Below are positions 1-12,682 of a stretch of DNA of 64,000 nt, in pieces. The stretch comes from Hirudinaria manillensis (lineage: Eukaryota > Annelida > Clitellata > Hirudinida > Hirudinidae). A program made the translations under genes and the position numbers. Under the pieces are notes generated by a model. That model was given only the letters and a program-made list of their open reading frames with translations. It was not told where the DNA came from and did no database searches. Each line of letters begins with the position of its first letter. Within the stretch, counting starts at the first letter, position 1. The stretch is from contig CM067536.1 of assembly GCA_034509925.1 (NCBI GenBank), positions 4,458,501 to 4,522,500 of the forward strand. Direction: 5' to 3'.

Positions 1-2400
1 GTTTCATTTTATTTAAAAGTTATTTGCAGAGTTAAAAAAATATTATTATTTTGAGGTAGCTCAACGACAGTTCACTCATAATAGAATATAGGCACAGTTT
101 CTGAAGTCGGTCCACAATCTCCGCATATTTCATAATTAGCAATAATTTAACTATTAAAACTGTTTCTTACTTATAGAAAGAAGCAAAATATATATAATGA
201 TGTACACATAATCTGATATACCTGTTTAGACACTTAACTGCATTTGTAGCCTTAAAGTCATTTCTTTGAGTCAAAATCAAGAGACGTCTGCTGTATTTGT
301 TTCGTTGAGCTGCCTGAGAATCTCTTAACGCTCCATACCACTGTTTCATTCTGAAATTAAATATTGCTCAAATTACATGGCTCACTTCAATAACAAGAGA
401 TATTTTAGGTTTTATTTAAATCTCCCTAATTATTTATTGAATTAATAACAGAATCATTTGTTAATACAAAAATTAAAAAGCACGATGTTCCAACATGAAA
501 TAGATATATCATGACTAAAATCAACTGCTGCCTAGTTTCTCGATAAGGACACTCTTTTATTGATCCCGCTCGTTTATGTAGCAGGTATAAATCGCTAGTA
601 TCCGACAAATATGGATCACCCCATGGTTATCAGCATCTTTAGCGAGTTCAGTATCCGGTCGTTCGCCTTCATCCAGCATCTTCTTCCCTCCCTTTCCAAT
701 ACTTCTCGCAAGGTTCCTCCCCAGTGGACGTTCCTTACAACATGAAGCATCAACTTTGGTCTAGTTTTCAACAGAAACCAGTGACACGAACTACCATTTC
801 TTCCATGAAATTTCAGAATCTTTTTCAGTATTGCCCCTGTCATGCTCTTTCTCTTCTGGCAGAGCTCTTAATTTGGCATTCTACACTAGCCCTACCTACT
901 ATTGCAACTCAGCCTTTAGGCCTCTCGGATTTGGGACTCATTCCTTCAATTTTCGATTAAGCCAGGGAATGGTGAACCCTGCTGGATGAAGGTCTTATGT
1001 TCAAGTAAGCTATTAGAAAAGAAATAACACCATGACTTGCTAAACCACTGCATTTGATCTTTGTGAGATTTTGAAAGAGGAGTGATATGAAAAATGTTTG
1101 TAAAAAGGTGATTCCTTTATCCTTGAAAATAATTTACTGAGTTAATGATACTTCCGATAACATGAATTATCCAAAGTATCTAAAAAAAATAAGAAAAAGT
1201 CTGAAAAATAAAAGTTCATTTTAATATATTGAATATAAATTGAATTCAAGAAGTAGGTTCACATTGTTGGTAACTATGGTATCAATATTTTTGACGCAAA
1301 GTAAAAAAAATTGATGATAATTTTCAGCATTTGGAGTAGCTGACTCGTCTACGATGCTGATTGGGATGTTGGCGGCTAAAATATCGCCGGTCGCAAAAAA
1401 AGTAACAGTGATAAAAAAAAATAGCTTCGCTTTGTTTCTTCTTGTTTCTTGTTTCGTCCTTCACATGCCCTTTCGTACAGGTTGTCTTTTTCAGCCTTTG
1501 ACAAAGTGCTGCCATATCATTCTTTTCTGAAGATACTTTTGCCTTACCAGTTAATTTGTTATGAGGATTCATAGAAATTTCATAAATCTGTAACCTGATA
1601 CCATAATTGCACATCAGTCGTCATTTTCTTCCAGTCAGAACAGGCAACACTGACTAACCCAATGTATAGACTTATATTGACCATTAATATTTGTTACTGG
1701 TAAATCAGCTGAATGCTTGTTATAAAGTATGTTAAATCACTGATAGATTGATCAGACTATATTGTTTCCTGCTGATTTATCTTAAGACTGTAGCGGTAAC
1801 TCAAGAGTGACGATATTTCAAGTGTATTCAAACTAATCTTCGGACAGTAAAGACGTGTACATGACGAAGGGCAACCTAAGAAATAAAGTGGTCTGATGTC
1901 CATACAATATTCCACACCAGAGAATAACCTGCGAATGAAAAAATATAAATCAAATAAAAAAATCAGTCAGGTTTGATAATCGACCCCTCGTCAGATGGGA
2001 ATGGAAGAGAAATTCCGTCTAACGAAAAATTGTGGCATGTTGGCGTTCTGACTTTTCACGAAGAGTTAAAGAGTATTATACCTGCTTTAGATGCTGGTGG
2101 TAGTGTGAAAAATGGAGTTTCAGTTAGAATACCTCGATGTAGGTTTGAGTATGATGAGAGTCGTTGAAAGTACTAATTTGTAAAGTTTTAAAAGTTTTTT
2201 TTAAAGTGCTCAGTTTTTCTTCTAATGTAATGATTTTTTTGTGTTTAGAAGGTATTTCTGTAAATGGTTTATCGTCGGTCCAAATTTTAAATGTTTTTTC
2301 AAAAATTAAATTTTGGTGAAGAAACTTGATCCATATTCCGAAAATTGAAATATTACGTAATTTCAAATTGTAGGACCAAGTTGAAGAACCGAATATAAAA
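1..2400. other. No recognised gene; two weak coding candidates
   Basis: I see no gene here that I can name. Two stretches might be coding. On the minus strand at about 348-247, an open segment follows an acceptor-like ttaatttcag and ends before a gttaag donor; it encodes a basic peptide starting MKQWYGALRDSQAAQRNKYS. On the plus strand at 1973-2167, a 64-residue frame contains HVGVLTFHEELKSIIPALDA and ends in TGA just upstream of the synaptotagmin. Neither has a domain I recognise. A short motif near 1326 (agctgactcgtct) recurs near 23332 and 26823, so part of this stretch is dispersed repeat. Confidence 0.3.
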
Positions 2401-5400
2401 ATGTTCTGTGTGGGAGATTTTATTATAATCGGCTTTCTGATAGGTGCATGTTGTCTATTTATTTTCGTTATCATTATTGTGCGACGGATATTATTCTTTC
2501 GATATGACAAGAAGCAACAGCAAGATTCTCTTGGCAAATCTGTGGTGAAAAACGAAAAGAGCATATCAAATTCGGAAATGAAAGTTAAAAAAAAAACTTT
2601 CTTTGTACATGACAAAGATTTGAAAGATATTGTTGGTATGAAAGAAATCAATTGTGAATGCTATACATCTTCTTCCAAAGAGGTAATTACTTTTAATTAA
2701 TTAGTTGATTTATAAATAAATAAAAAATTTTAAATATTGATTAATTTTTATATACTTAATGATATAATAATTAGGGTATATTAAAAATACTTAAATATGG
2801 TTATCAATAAAATCTCTTTACCGTTCCGTAAACTCATTAAACGACGTAATGAACACTTCCACGCAAACTCCTATTAGGAGTGAAGATTTGGAAGTCCAGC
2901 ACCCTCGCTATGCCACTGAATTGGAAGTCAAACCTTGTCAGATATTTCGGGTTCTGCAATAAGAACTTCCCCAGACAATCGGTTCAAATAATCGGATCGA
3001 TGCTTTCAGTTTCCGGTCAAGCTAATTTGCAGTATATGGACTTCAAAAGAAAGGACGAAAGAAAAATCACTTAAATGATGGATCCAAGGAAAATTTGAAT
3101 ATTTCTAGCATGTCATAGAATGTCACGCTAAGCTCGAGCTTCGTTTACTTTCTCAATCGGAATAACACCAGAGACTTTCGTTAAGCTGCCATTATTTATG
3201 ATCGTTAAATGTAAAAAAAGAGAAGTCCTTGAAGTTGGCAATTGTTTAGTATAGCACTAAACTCAAAAAAATGAAACAGCCCAGATAGCAAAGATTGATT
3301 GGGCCAGCGCCGGTATTTTGATGGCAATTCGGATCAGCCGAGCGAACGTAGTGGCCGCACGGCCGGTCGTCGGCCGACTGAGGTGGTCCAATTCCGGCAA
3401 GCCGGACACTAAATCGGTCTCCGCCCCCATCTCAGTTTTGATTGTTTTCACAAAAAACTAGTTTCTAATTTTAGCACCACTTTATTGAAAAAGTAACAAA
3501 AAAGGTAAAATATATTAGAAGAAATATGAGGTAAAATTATTGCACATAATAAACAAATACATATAATGTTTACGAAAATGTTTTATTTAACAATCTTTTA
3601 GTGCGGCCCCCATTCCTATCTGGGGCATTTCTCAGCCAAAGACGCACTTCCTTCTCCACTTCAGAGTCTGTCACCTTTACAGATCCATTGACAGAGTGAA
3701 TGCTCCGAACTGCATCTAGTTGCAATATGTTAAAGCAATTAAAAATTGAAAATGAGATTGGGGAGAACAGAATATTTACCAAGTATAGCTTGGAACATGT
3801 TTGTTCCACTTAACCCAATCTTCTCCAATTTGTTTGTCCATGCGATCCTTAAGGATAATTCATGGGTCAGCAGTCCCCTCAATATTCTGTGAACAGAATC
3901 TTTAATGGTGATCCCACCAACTAATGAGAATTTTGCAACCTGTAGTTTACAATATTACTTTTAGTAGACATAATAGGAACAAAACTCAATCAAAACCTAC
4001 AAATAAGCCATAACAATTTTCATCTGGAAGTTTTGCTTCCAATTTCTTAAAATCATCCTCAAAGGAATTTGTACATCTGGGAGTTTCACACTCGTTGTGG
4101 TATTGGTTAAGACACCCGATGAACTTTTCATTGACTCCTTTAATTCTGCATTTTGTCTGAGGAGTGCATCCATCTTCAAATTCATAGTTTCCACTGTCAG
4201 TGAAATTAGATTACTATTTAATCAAATTTAAAAGTGAAAAAAAATCAAGGAATATTACATAGTTCTATCAAAGCACCAAAATTTTGAGTGTGAATGGGCA
4301 TTGCAGTTGTTGTTTGGATGAAACTGGATGCCATCTTCCTAGAGTCTGGTATGTCGAACATAGTGTCATTCTGACTTTCACGAAATGATTCTGAAATGTG
4401 TGAATCAATGTTGCAGATAAAAATTATGTGAAATACATACAATATCTAAATTTACCAGTTTCATCCAAAGCCACACTGCAATCCTCACTGAAAGAAATAC
4501 CTTGTATTGATGGCTTTTCTGGATATATCCCTTAAAAAAATTACTAGCTATCAAGACCATTGCTTCTAAATTAAAACAAAAATCAACCATTTCTTGAAGC
4601 TAAGGCTGGTGGAAGTTTGGGGGTCGGTAAGGTATAATTTCTTTGGTGGCTGTAATGATTTATTTATACATTCATGGTAACTGACACATAAAATTTGCAA
4701 TAGATTTAGTTGTCAGAATAAGGCAAAATACTTTTTCTCTGCTTCTTCATCTGTTTAAAGATCTGCTGCAAACTTTCTCTCATGAATCTTCCTATAAATT
4801 CAAAATTTCAGTTTGAAATGTTTCACATAATAATTTGGTTTATATCCATGAAACAATCAGAAGGCAAAAGGAACCTTTTCTTAATTTCGTCATTAATTTC
4901 TTCCAACAGTAAATCGTGCTGTCTTTTGACACGTCTTCTGACCGCCCTCGCCGATCTACCCCAAGAATATCTACTACGCTTCATGTTTAAAGCGAGAAAC
5001 CAAATGTTACAAAATAAGATTACCTTTTTGTCTTGGTCACAAACTCAAAACAGAAGGAAGTAGCTGTTATACAACATAATTATGTAACTATAGTTATGTA
5101 CTACATAATATGTATGCATACATATATACATCGGATCCCAATATGCAGAATAGTAGCTGGCTGCCGTACGTCGGCCGAGTGTAACCTTAGCGGTCATGTA
5201 GCGCCTCGATCCGATTAGTAGCCGGCTGTCGTACGTCGGCCGAGTTTAACTGGTCCTGCATAAGAATTGTAATAGGCCCGATCCGGCCATGCAATGCCGG
5301 CTCCTAACCATTTTCCGGTCCGGATATCATTGCTGTCTGGGAGAGAATATGCCAACAAATTTATAAGGACTGAATAGCAAAATATAGCTTAATTTTCAGG

Positions 5401-8400
5401 CATAACACGTTCAGTATTTAATTTCCGGATTACATTTAATCAAAATAATTACCTAAATATACAGACTGTTGGTCAAATAAATACTTAGCATCTAAGAGTT
5501 TGTTAATCTGATTTTGATTGAATTTAAATTGGAAACTGCGATAATATTAATTAATGTGAATTAGTTGAATAATTTACTTTTTTTATGTAAAGATGAATGA
5601 AAATCAAAGTCGCCTAGAAATGAAAACTGAAATTCAGGAGGAGATACTAAATGAAAATAGTGATGTTTTAGATGAAATAACAGGTAGAAAACACTTTAAA
5701 AATTTTCTCATAAATTGTGTTACACATAACATCGTCTCAGAAGAAACAACGAAATCGATGGTCACAAAGGCTATATCATGTGACAGCATTCTTTCCGATT
5801 TGGAAGTATCAAATTATGACAATTTGAAAATTGGGCAACTAGAGTTTGCATTGAACTACAATCGGTAAAGCTTTAACGTTTTTGGAATTACAGTTTCAAA
5901 ATTTACTAAAACATATAATTTTAGACAAACATCAGAACTAACTGTGAACATTATTCAAGCTCGAGATCTTGAAAAAGATGAAATGAGAGGATCTGTAGGA
6001 TCTTTCGTACAAGTATGGTTAATACCAAGAAATCAAGGGAAATGTCAAACACAAGTATGCTTATTCCACTTTCATAATTTTTTTAATTCTTGTTCAAATT
6101 AACATTAACAATTAGTTATTAACTTACAATGGATAAAAAATTTTTTAGACAGCTAATAGCCACCACATTAAAATTCAAATAATGGAAATACATCGTCAAA
6201 TTCGGAAGCGTTATCATTATTACAATTCAAATACAGTTTCACATGGGAGCTAATTGTTTTTTGAGAATATTTCTAACAGCAGGCTAAGCAAAAATTAGAC
6301 ACTTGACTCGATTCAACATTGGCAAAACTTAGTTTCAAGAAAACAACACCATGACGAATTTAGGACACAGGCGTATTTAGCACGCGATTTTAACAATTTG
6401 TGTTAAAATGTCTTATAAAACATCCCATTCCATGCGCCAAAATTTTTTTCCATATAAATATATAATCAATAAATTATAACAATAAATGATACCGAAAAAA
6501 TTATCAAGAGAGTTGAATTTGTCCAATGTTAACTTTAGATTATCGCCATAACAAATGTGGCCAGAGTAGACAGCCACCACAATGCTAAGCACAGACAACA
6601 GACAACACAATGCTGCAAACTTTAGTGGCAAGAACATTAATCAGATCTACCTGTCATTTTGAGAATGACTATCTGATGTCTGCAACATGATTGAAATGAA
6701 CATTTTCAAATAATTGAATTACATATCACTGTAACTGGTTTATTCTGCTTTGAATACATGCTTTGTATTCTAATACTAATGCTAATACTACTTAGGATCT
6801 TGTAGATTAAAAATGCCGTTTGGTTGAATATGGTTTGCTTTAGCGCCTAAATTAATGCATTTCATACCGCCAATCACAAGGAGTTGGACTAGTGCACGAA
6901 TTTTGAAAGCCATTATATATTTTGCCCTCGCCAACATCATTGATTTCAAGTGGCTTATGGCTTTGTTGTCAAGATGTTTTTAACATTCATCCGGAATATA
7001 AAAATGGAAATTGTATCGTATCTTTGCGGAAAAATTATGAAGTATTATTAAAAACAGATATTATACATTTTGCGACATTTATTACTTTTCACTCAAAACA
7101 AAAGAGGGGACATTCTGCCGATGTTCCCCACCAATAATGTAATTATTTTTATTTATGGTACATTTGATACTGCCAAAAAAATTATATTTCCTAAATATTT
7201 TGAATTACTTTATATCAAAATAATTGCAGATTTGCGAAAATGACGACTGCCCCCACTATATGGAAAAATTTGTTTTCAATGTTCCAGGATGTGAATTTGA
7301 ACTTCAGACGCTCAAATTTCAGGTCATTTTTCAAAGCCCTTGCAATCGAATTAAAAAATCTCAAAATAAATATTTCTGATCAGGTATTGTCTCCAAATTC
7401 AAAATCTCAAGAAACCAAAATATTAGGAGAGGCTGAACTGAGACTTGGTGATGTGTTAGGCCTAATTCATCCATTTAAAGTGTGGCTTAATCTGCATGAA
7501 TTGAACTATGAACCACCCGACTGCGGTGATATACTTTTCTCAATGAGCTACCTTCCAACCGCAGAACGTTTAACTCTCATCATAATTAAAGCCCGAAATC
7601 TAAAGTGGCCCGCTGAGCTTCACGTAACAGGTTACGGATCAAATTCTTATAATATTCCTAATTACAGAATCTCTGTCACATGTAAATTTATAATCGTATA
7701 ACAAGATATTATATAATTCTAATTTTATTTCATATGAAAAAAGTTTTAAAAAATTTAAGTTGAATTTAATCAGATAAAATCTATCAGGTTAATATCAAAA
7801 GTTTTACACCATTAACTTTAAATGTAATAATATAGACCTGAAGCAAAATTGTTTCCTACATTACGCATTATTAATTCCAGTGCACTTCATTGAGAGTATT
7901 AACCCTCTTAAACCTGACTGAGTCAAGTCAGACTCAGATCCTGGCGTTAGGAGTGCAGTTTTCCTTTGGAATGTTGCAATTTGAGGACACGTGATAGTGT
8001 TACAATGCTTACATGGTTACGACACTAACATTTTTTATTCATAATCTTGTCAATATGTGTCATTCTTAATTTCATTACTGCTATACTCATATCTTGTAGC
8101 TAGAGTGGTAGAAGAAACTTTATGGCCTACCACTTTTTTTTACGATAACCTTGAATTAAAGCATTTCAAAGCCCAAAATAAGAGGATATGTATAATATTC
8201 ACACAGAATATATATCTTACATTTTTTTACATTAAGAATTAATATTAAATTTAACAAAAATTCATTTTCATTCATAGAAATATGTTTATGGCCATTCATA
8301 GAAACAAATCACAATTTAAGTCTTTTGTCAACAAATTGTATTTTAAATCAAATAAAATAATTTCTTAATAGCATAAGGTTCTTCCTTTATTCAAAATGAC

Positions 8401-11400
8401 TTCTATCTGCTTTTCATTGATGAAATGACATTTTTGACGGTGTTTTCACCAGTTCCTTCCAGGCCGTCCAAATTGTCTCTTTTTCATTCTGATGTTGGCG
8501 ACCATTGGCAGACACAGCTTGTGAGAGAATACCCCAAATATTCTCAATCGGATTTAGATCTGGGGAACATGCAGGCCACTCCAAAACCTGTCTTTTGGAC
8601 TCCTGGAAAGATGCTTTTGTTGCCCATGACACATAAATTGGAGCATTATCTTGCTGGAACTTATATTTTTTTTGCTCCAACAAAAGGAAGGTGATGATCC
8701 TTGAGCATTATAAAAATGTATTTTTGGGAGTCTTGTCTTCCTTTCAAATTCGCCAGTTCAGTCCTCCCAGATGAAGAGATTCCTCCCCAGACCATCACAG
8801 AACTTCCTCCAAGTTTTCTGCTAAAAAAAAAGACATCTTTTACTTTTCTCAAGTCATGCCAGGAGTATTTACAGACCATCCAAGTTGAATTTTTTTCTCA
8901 TCTGAGAAAATCACACTCCCACTTTTCATTATCCACAATTCGCCATTTCTTTGACTCAAAGTAGACGTCTTTCCTTGTGATGATCGTAACTCGTCCTATT
9001 TTAAACTTCTACTGGCAACTTGAATTCAAGTAGTTGCATATTAATTCTAATTTCTTTTTCAATTGTTTACACGAAAGATTACCTTGTGAAGCCTTTCTGA
9101 TGACATATCTCTGATTCTCTTTTAAGAGTTTTCTTGGTCTTGCACCAGGATAGTTCTTCCCATATGACTCTGGATCTGTTTAATTGCACCCCTTGAACGT
9201 TTCATATCTTTAGCAATCATTCTTGTATATGGAGATATTAATTTAATCAATTAGAACAACTACATGAGCAATAATATCATCGTTTGGCAAAATTTTGATT
9301 TTACGGAAATGAAATTTTAAAATATATAACAAAATATTTTAACCAATAAGCATGTAATGTGTTTAAAAGTATGTCTTTTAACTCGTCCTTCTAATTAATT
9401 CTCGAAGTTGGAACCACGAAGGGGCTGTGTCCAAATCTTTCCGGACCATTTTTACTGCTTTTATTTGGTACCAGACTTGATGTCCTTTTTGGAATAAAAT
9501 AAATTAAATTATGTTAGAAAATTCTTTTTCTAACTTATCTAATTTTTATGTTAATATTGGCCACACATGATCACCTGACTCAAGTTGTGACTTAGGTCCG
9601 CTTAAATAGTTAGTCGCTGAGAAATTCAAAGAGTTCAAGCTTCTAGTCGAAAACCAAAAACAGGAAAACAGGAAAATAAAATCTCTTAGCTCAGACAATG
9701 GTCTAGAATGTCAATAATCATCCTTTCGAGATCCTGAAGAGCAATGGAATCATTCAAGAAAAAACTATTGCATATTCCCCAGAACAAAATGGCTTAACAG
9801 AGAGGTTCAATAGAACATTGCTAGAATGTGCAAGGAGCATGCTTATGAATTCAGGAATAAGCATTGATTTTTGGGCAGAAGAAAGCACCAGAAGCTGCTT
9901 AATTTAAAAATAATTCTCCGACCAAGTCACTAAAGAGGATGAAGCATGGATGAAGAGAAACCAAATCTAAGTCACCTCAAGATTTTTGGTTGCAAGCTTG
10001 ATGCACATAAAAAAATAAATTGGATTCAAAGTCTAAAGAGAGCATAATTGTTGGTTACAGTGACAACACAAAAGGATACATATTAATTTACCCTATCATA
10101 AAGATTGCAAGAAACTAGAGATGTGGTCTTCTTGCATCCAGAACTTGAAATTTACATGCAGTAAATGGATACAAAATGGAAGTTAGGATATGTCGGCTGG
10201 ACAAATCAATTTATGATCCGAAGCAAGCCAACAGAGTCTGAAATAAAAAACTGGAACTCAAAGATTTTGACTTAGAGCAGGTATTTTGATAGTTGTTTAT
10301 TATTCAGTTGTTGGAGGGAAGGTATTAATCATCAAAGTTTGTGCAGATTACCTTATTCTGTCAAATGACAAAACAAAAAAGTAAGAAGAAAAGGATTTAA
10401 TGAAGCATCTGAAAATGAATGACCTTGGAGAAACCTATTACTGCTTGGGGATGAGAATCCAGCGTGACATAAAGATCCTATCGACCAGCATAAATATATT
10501 GAAAGCCAGTTATCTAGATTTAATGTGTTAGACTGTAACGGAGCACTCAACCTATTTGACCCACAACAAGGTTTGTTTGATGGAAATCAGTTTCCAAAAA
10601 CCATGGTGCATCCCAGATTCATCTTATCACGGACTTGGGGGACCTTGGTAGACGACATGGCTTTGAAGATACCAGGCATTAAATATTGTTGAAATAAGTT
10701 GAAACTGTGCCCTATCAAGAAGCAATTGGAAGTCTTTTATATGCTGCACAGTCCACCAGACCAGATAAAAGGTATGCCTTGGGTCTAATGAGCAGATCAT
10801 CAATATGGAAAAACCCATTGGAAAGCTGTGAAGAGAATCAGAAGACACCTTTCTCAAACTGCACAGATGAAACTGATTTAAAAGAGGTCAGATGACTGCA
10901 AACTTATTGGTTGCTGTGATTCTTACTGGGCTGGTGATAAGCACGACTACAAGTCAGCACTTAAAATCTCAGGAGCGACAGTAAGTTGGAACTCAAAGAG
11001 GCAGCCAACAGGTGCTGAATACGTGGCCCTCAGTGCTGCTGCAGCAGAAGTAATTTGGCTGGAAGGGCTCCTATTCGAACTCGTTCCTGGTACTCCAAAT
11101 GCAGTAAAAAATTGACTGTCACAATTGTCTTTTCGGACAATTTCGCAAAAGAGCAGGTATGATGTCGCAAACTACAGCGGAAGATAAATTTAGTCATGAT
11201 GACGTCTTGTCAATATCTGCCGAGAAAAGAGACACGTCCTGATTGAAAAACGTAATGTGTCAAAATCCATATCCTAGTATTCATCAGTAACGCTCCGAAA
11301 ACTTGAAGGAGAAGTGAAATTAGTATGTCTTCCGGAAATTGATCACCCTTACGTCTCTAGAAGGTATCATATCCGTTCTTCCAAATGCTCCATCCTTCCG

Positions 11401-12682
11401 CTGGATTGAATGAATCCAACGGAGGTGACAAGATAATGACAAGTGACAAGATAATGATAGTGACAAGGCAATGAGCTATCTGATGCTTCTTGAGATCTAA
11501 GACTTTCGTCAACTGTGCCTTGTCGTGTTTTTTTGCTTTAATGTAATAGGGATAGTCTTTACGTGACTTAAATAATTTTAAAATTTGTCATATTGTCCAG
11601 TTTTTACCTTTATGAGCCTTGTTCAAAAACTTTTCTGAAATGGCTGAAAAAGCGCTCTATAAAAAACACCTTATAAGTTAAACTATGAATTAAAAAACTA
11701 GAATGTTCTGTGGTAATCTTGAATTTCTCAATTTCTGAGATTTCTAAAAGGTTCGCATAGACCCGCTCGAATCATGCATTCCATAGAATATCTTGAATTT
11801 CTCAATTTCTAACATTTCTAAGAGGTTGAATCGCTCTAGCCGTCATTTAAGTGATCTTAAAAAATATGAAAACTGGTCTGAGAACCTAATGGCCAGCTTT
11901 GAAGTGCTGAACGCCGGCTCGCTCATTTGTCTTGAAGTCGAAAATTTGTCTTGCCAGAAGCAAAACTGGTCTGCCGGCAGTGCAGGTCTCTACTAGTCAC
12001 ACGTGGGTTAAGTGACCCGTTATCCCCTAGAGCCTTTAGTCTAAAAACCCTATAGTCTAAAAAAAGAAACAAATTAAAAGAAAATGTAATTTTGTTGGGT
12101 TTTATAAATGCCTGAACTTAAATTAATGCGCTCAAATGTTTTTGACTATAAGTTGGTGTGATATTCCTCAGAAATTTTAGAAATTCAAGGCTTCACGACA
12201 CAAGTTAATATTATGAATTTTTCGCAGAGTGTTTTGTAAAGGTTCACGTGCTCCAGAACAACAGAAGAATTCAGAAGAAAAAAACATCCAACAAAAAGGA
12301 TGAACGCAATCCGATATACAACGAATCCATGACTTTCTTGGTACCAGCTACCTCTTTGCAGGTCTCAATATACAAATAACTAAATACCTAGGCAGTCAGT
12401 TGTTATTACCTCAGAAATTACTATTGCCATTAATTAATGGCATTCAAATAGGTCCCTGAGCATGTATCACTAAGTAAATGGACTTACTATAAGTTTGCCT
12501 TTTATTTTTAGTCTCTTCAGTTAAGAGTGACAGTGGCAGGCTCTCTTCAACAAGGAGGACAATATCAAGTAGGATACATTTCAGTAGGATCCAAAGTGAC
12601 AGGAACAGAATTAGTCCATTGGAATCAAGTTCTGAGCTCTCTAAGACGACAGACCTCCATGTGGCATCGCCTTAAAAGATAG
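2401..12682 (+). CDS. Synaptotagmin-like protein, two C2 domains, complete seven-exon model
   Basis: Synaptotagmins are vesicle membrane proteins whose tandem C2 domains bind phospholipid and SNARE proteins during exocytosis. Exons 2401-2682, 5593-5864, 5925-6054, 7230-7322, 7384-7630, 12228-12361 and 12512-12682 join with matching phases at consensus GT-AG sites into 442 residues, a usual length for the family. Residues about 7-30 form one transmembrane segment followed by basic residues. C2A starts near [20 protein letters not shown] and contains [20 protein letters not shown]2B starts at [20 protein letters not shown], contains [15 protein letters not shown] and ends with [10 protein letters not shown] and MWHRLKR. 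The aspartates that normally bind calcium in the C2 loops are absent (for example VGSFVQVW where SDPYVKV is usual), which suggests a calcium-independent type such as Syt12. Start: first ATG of the exon with the membrane segment; 5' untranslated exons were not sought. The 5865-5924 and 7323-7383 introns are only 60-61 bp; the others carry transposons. Confidence 0.9.
3570..4442 (-). pseudogene. DUF4806-domain protein of the transposon, frame-broken
   Basis: Read leftwards, exons can be followed: about 4442-4250 (ends near TQNFGALIE), 4204-4008 (coiled-coil-like [15 protein letters not shown], then a [15 protein letters not shown] segment), about 3942-3780 ([20 protein letters not shown], then [20 protein letters not shown]) and 3721-3570 ([20 protein letters not shown], then [10 protein letters not shown]). 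The last two match the C-terminal DUF4806 domain of arthropod proteins of unknown function that are often repetitive in genomes. Around 4070 the reading must change frame to reach [12 protein letters not shown], so this copy carries an indel. The first exons are unclear. The domain call comes from pattern recognition. Confidence 0.6.
5153..5250. repeat. Two direct repeats of about 65 bp in the transposon end
   Basis: The motif TAGCTGGCTGCCGTACGTCG near 5152 recurs as TAGCCGGCTGTCGTACGTCG near 5217. Both are followed by GCCGAGT and TTAAC-like sequence. These are subterminal direct repeats of the 3284-5346 element and may be transposase binding sites, by analogy with other terminal-repeat elements; that role is inference. 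Confidence 0.6.
8380..9490 (-). mobile_element. Tc1/mariner-type transposon remnant
   Basis: Minus-strand frames give broken pieces of a Tc1-type DDE transposase in the right order: at about 8879-8661 [12 protein letters not shown] then [15 protein letters not shown], and at 8683-8414 [14 protein letters not shown] followed by [20 protein letters not shown]. The last is the family signature that carries the third catalytic acid. An NLDG motif near 8885 is in another frame, so several frameshifts are present. The right end contains GTGTCCAAATCTTTCCGGAC (about 9429-9448), which resembles Tc1 termini, but no clean pair of inverted repeats was found. It lies in the large intron of the synaptotagmin gene and is inactive. 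Confidence 0.8.
9610..11160 (+). mobile_element. Ty1/copia retrotransposon remnant (integrase, RT, RNase H)
   Basis: Broken plus-strand frames follow copia pol order. The integrase region at about 9760-9890 reads [20 protein letters not shown] and [14 protein letters not shown]. Reverse-transcriptase debris follows ([10 protein letters not shown] near 10134), then a segment starting [20 protein letters not shown] at 10710. The RNase H part at about 10890-11080 contains [16 protein letters not shown] and [19 protein letters not shown]. Many stops and frameshifts make it dead. It belongs to the same family as the copies at 33.4-35.5 kb and 63.0-64.0 kb, because the integrase start (GTCGCTGAGAAATTCA) is shared. 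It sits in the synaptotagmin intron. Confidence 0.85.
11714..11850. repeat. Two imperfect direct repeats about 86 bp apart
   Basis: The sequence CTTGAATTTCTCAATTTCT occurs near 11717 and again near 11803. Each copy is followed by an ATTTCTAAnAGGTT block, giving two copies of a unit of about 86 bp. No coding signal was seen. The nearby motif GCTTTGAAGTGCTGAACGCC (about 11897) resembles one near 55092 (GCTTTGAAGCATTGATCGCC), pointing to a dispersed family. Confidence 0.5.

Larger units (their letters stand above)
3284..5346. mobile_element. DNA transposon with GC-rich inverted ends, carrying a DUF4806 gene
   Basis: The segment starts with CCCAGATAGCAA (about 3285) and ends with TTGCTGTCTGGG (about 5329-5340), an imperfect terminal inverted repeat. 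Both subterminal zones are unusually GC-rich and full of CGGCCGAC-type motifs, unlike the AT-rich surroundings. The interior holds a minus-strand DUF4806 coding remnant. Another terminus of the same family, CCAGATAGCAATAACATCCG, lies at 27226-27245 and a truncated one at 23732-23750. A clear target duplication was not identified. The whole element lies in intron 1 of the synaptotagmin gene. The superfamily is not assigned. Confidence 0.6.

Noticed and set aside
616-843. Minus-strand frame with GGTLREVLEREGRRCWMKAN, possibly from a LINE
   Set aside because: The motif felt familiar, but I could not connect it to a specific domain or to neighbouring blocks.
2124-2651. 175-codon minus-strand frame over the first synaptotagmin exon
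   Set aside because: It is antisense to a well-supported exon with correct splice phase, has no recognised motif, and is lysine/isoleucine-rich as expected of random AT-rich sequence.
6413-6637. 74-codon minus-strand frame with a signal-peptide-like start ([20 protein letters not shown])
   Set aside because: It lies in a synaptotagmin intron, has no visible continuation or splice context, and a hydrophobic N-terminus alone is common in AT-rich noise.
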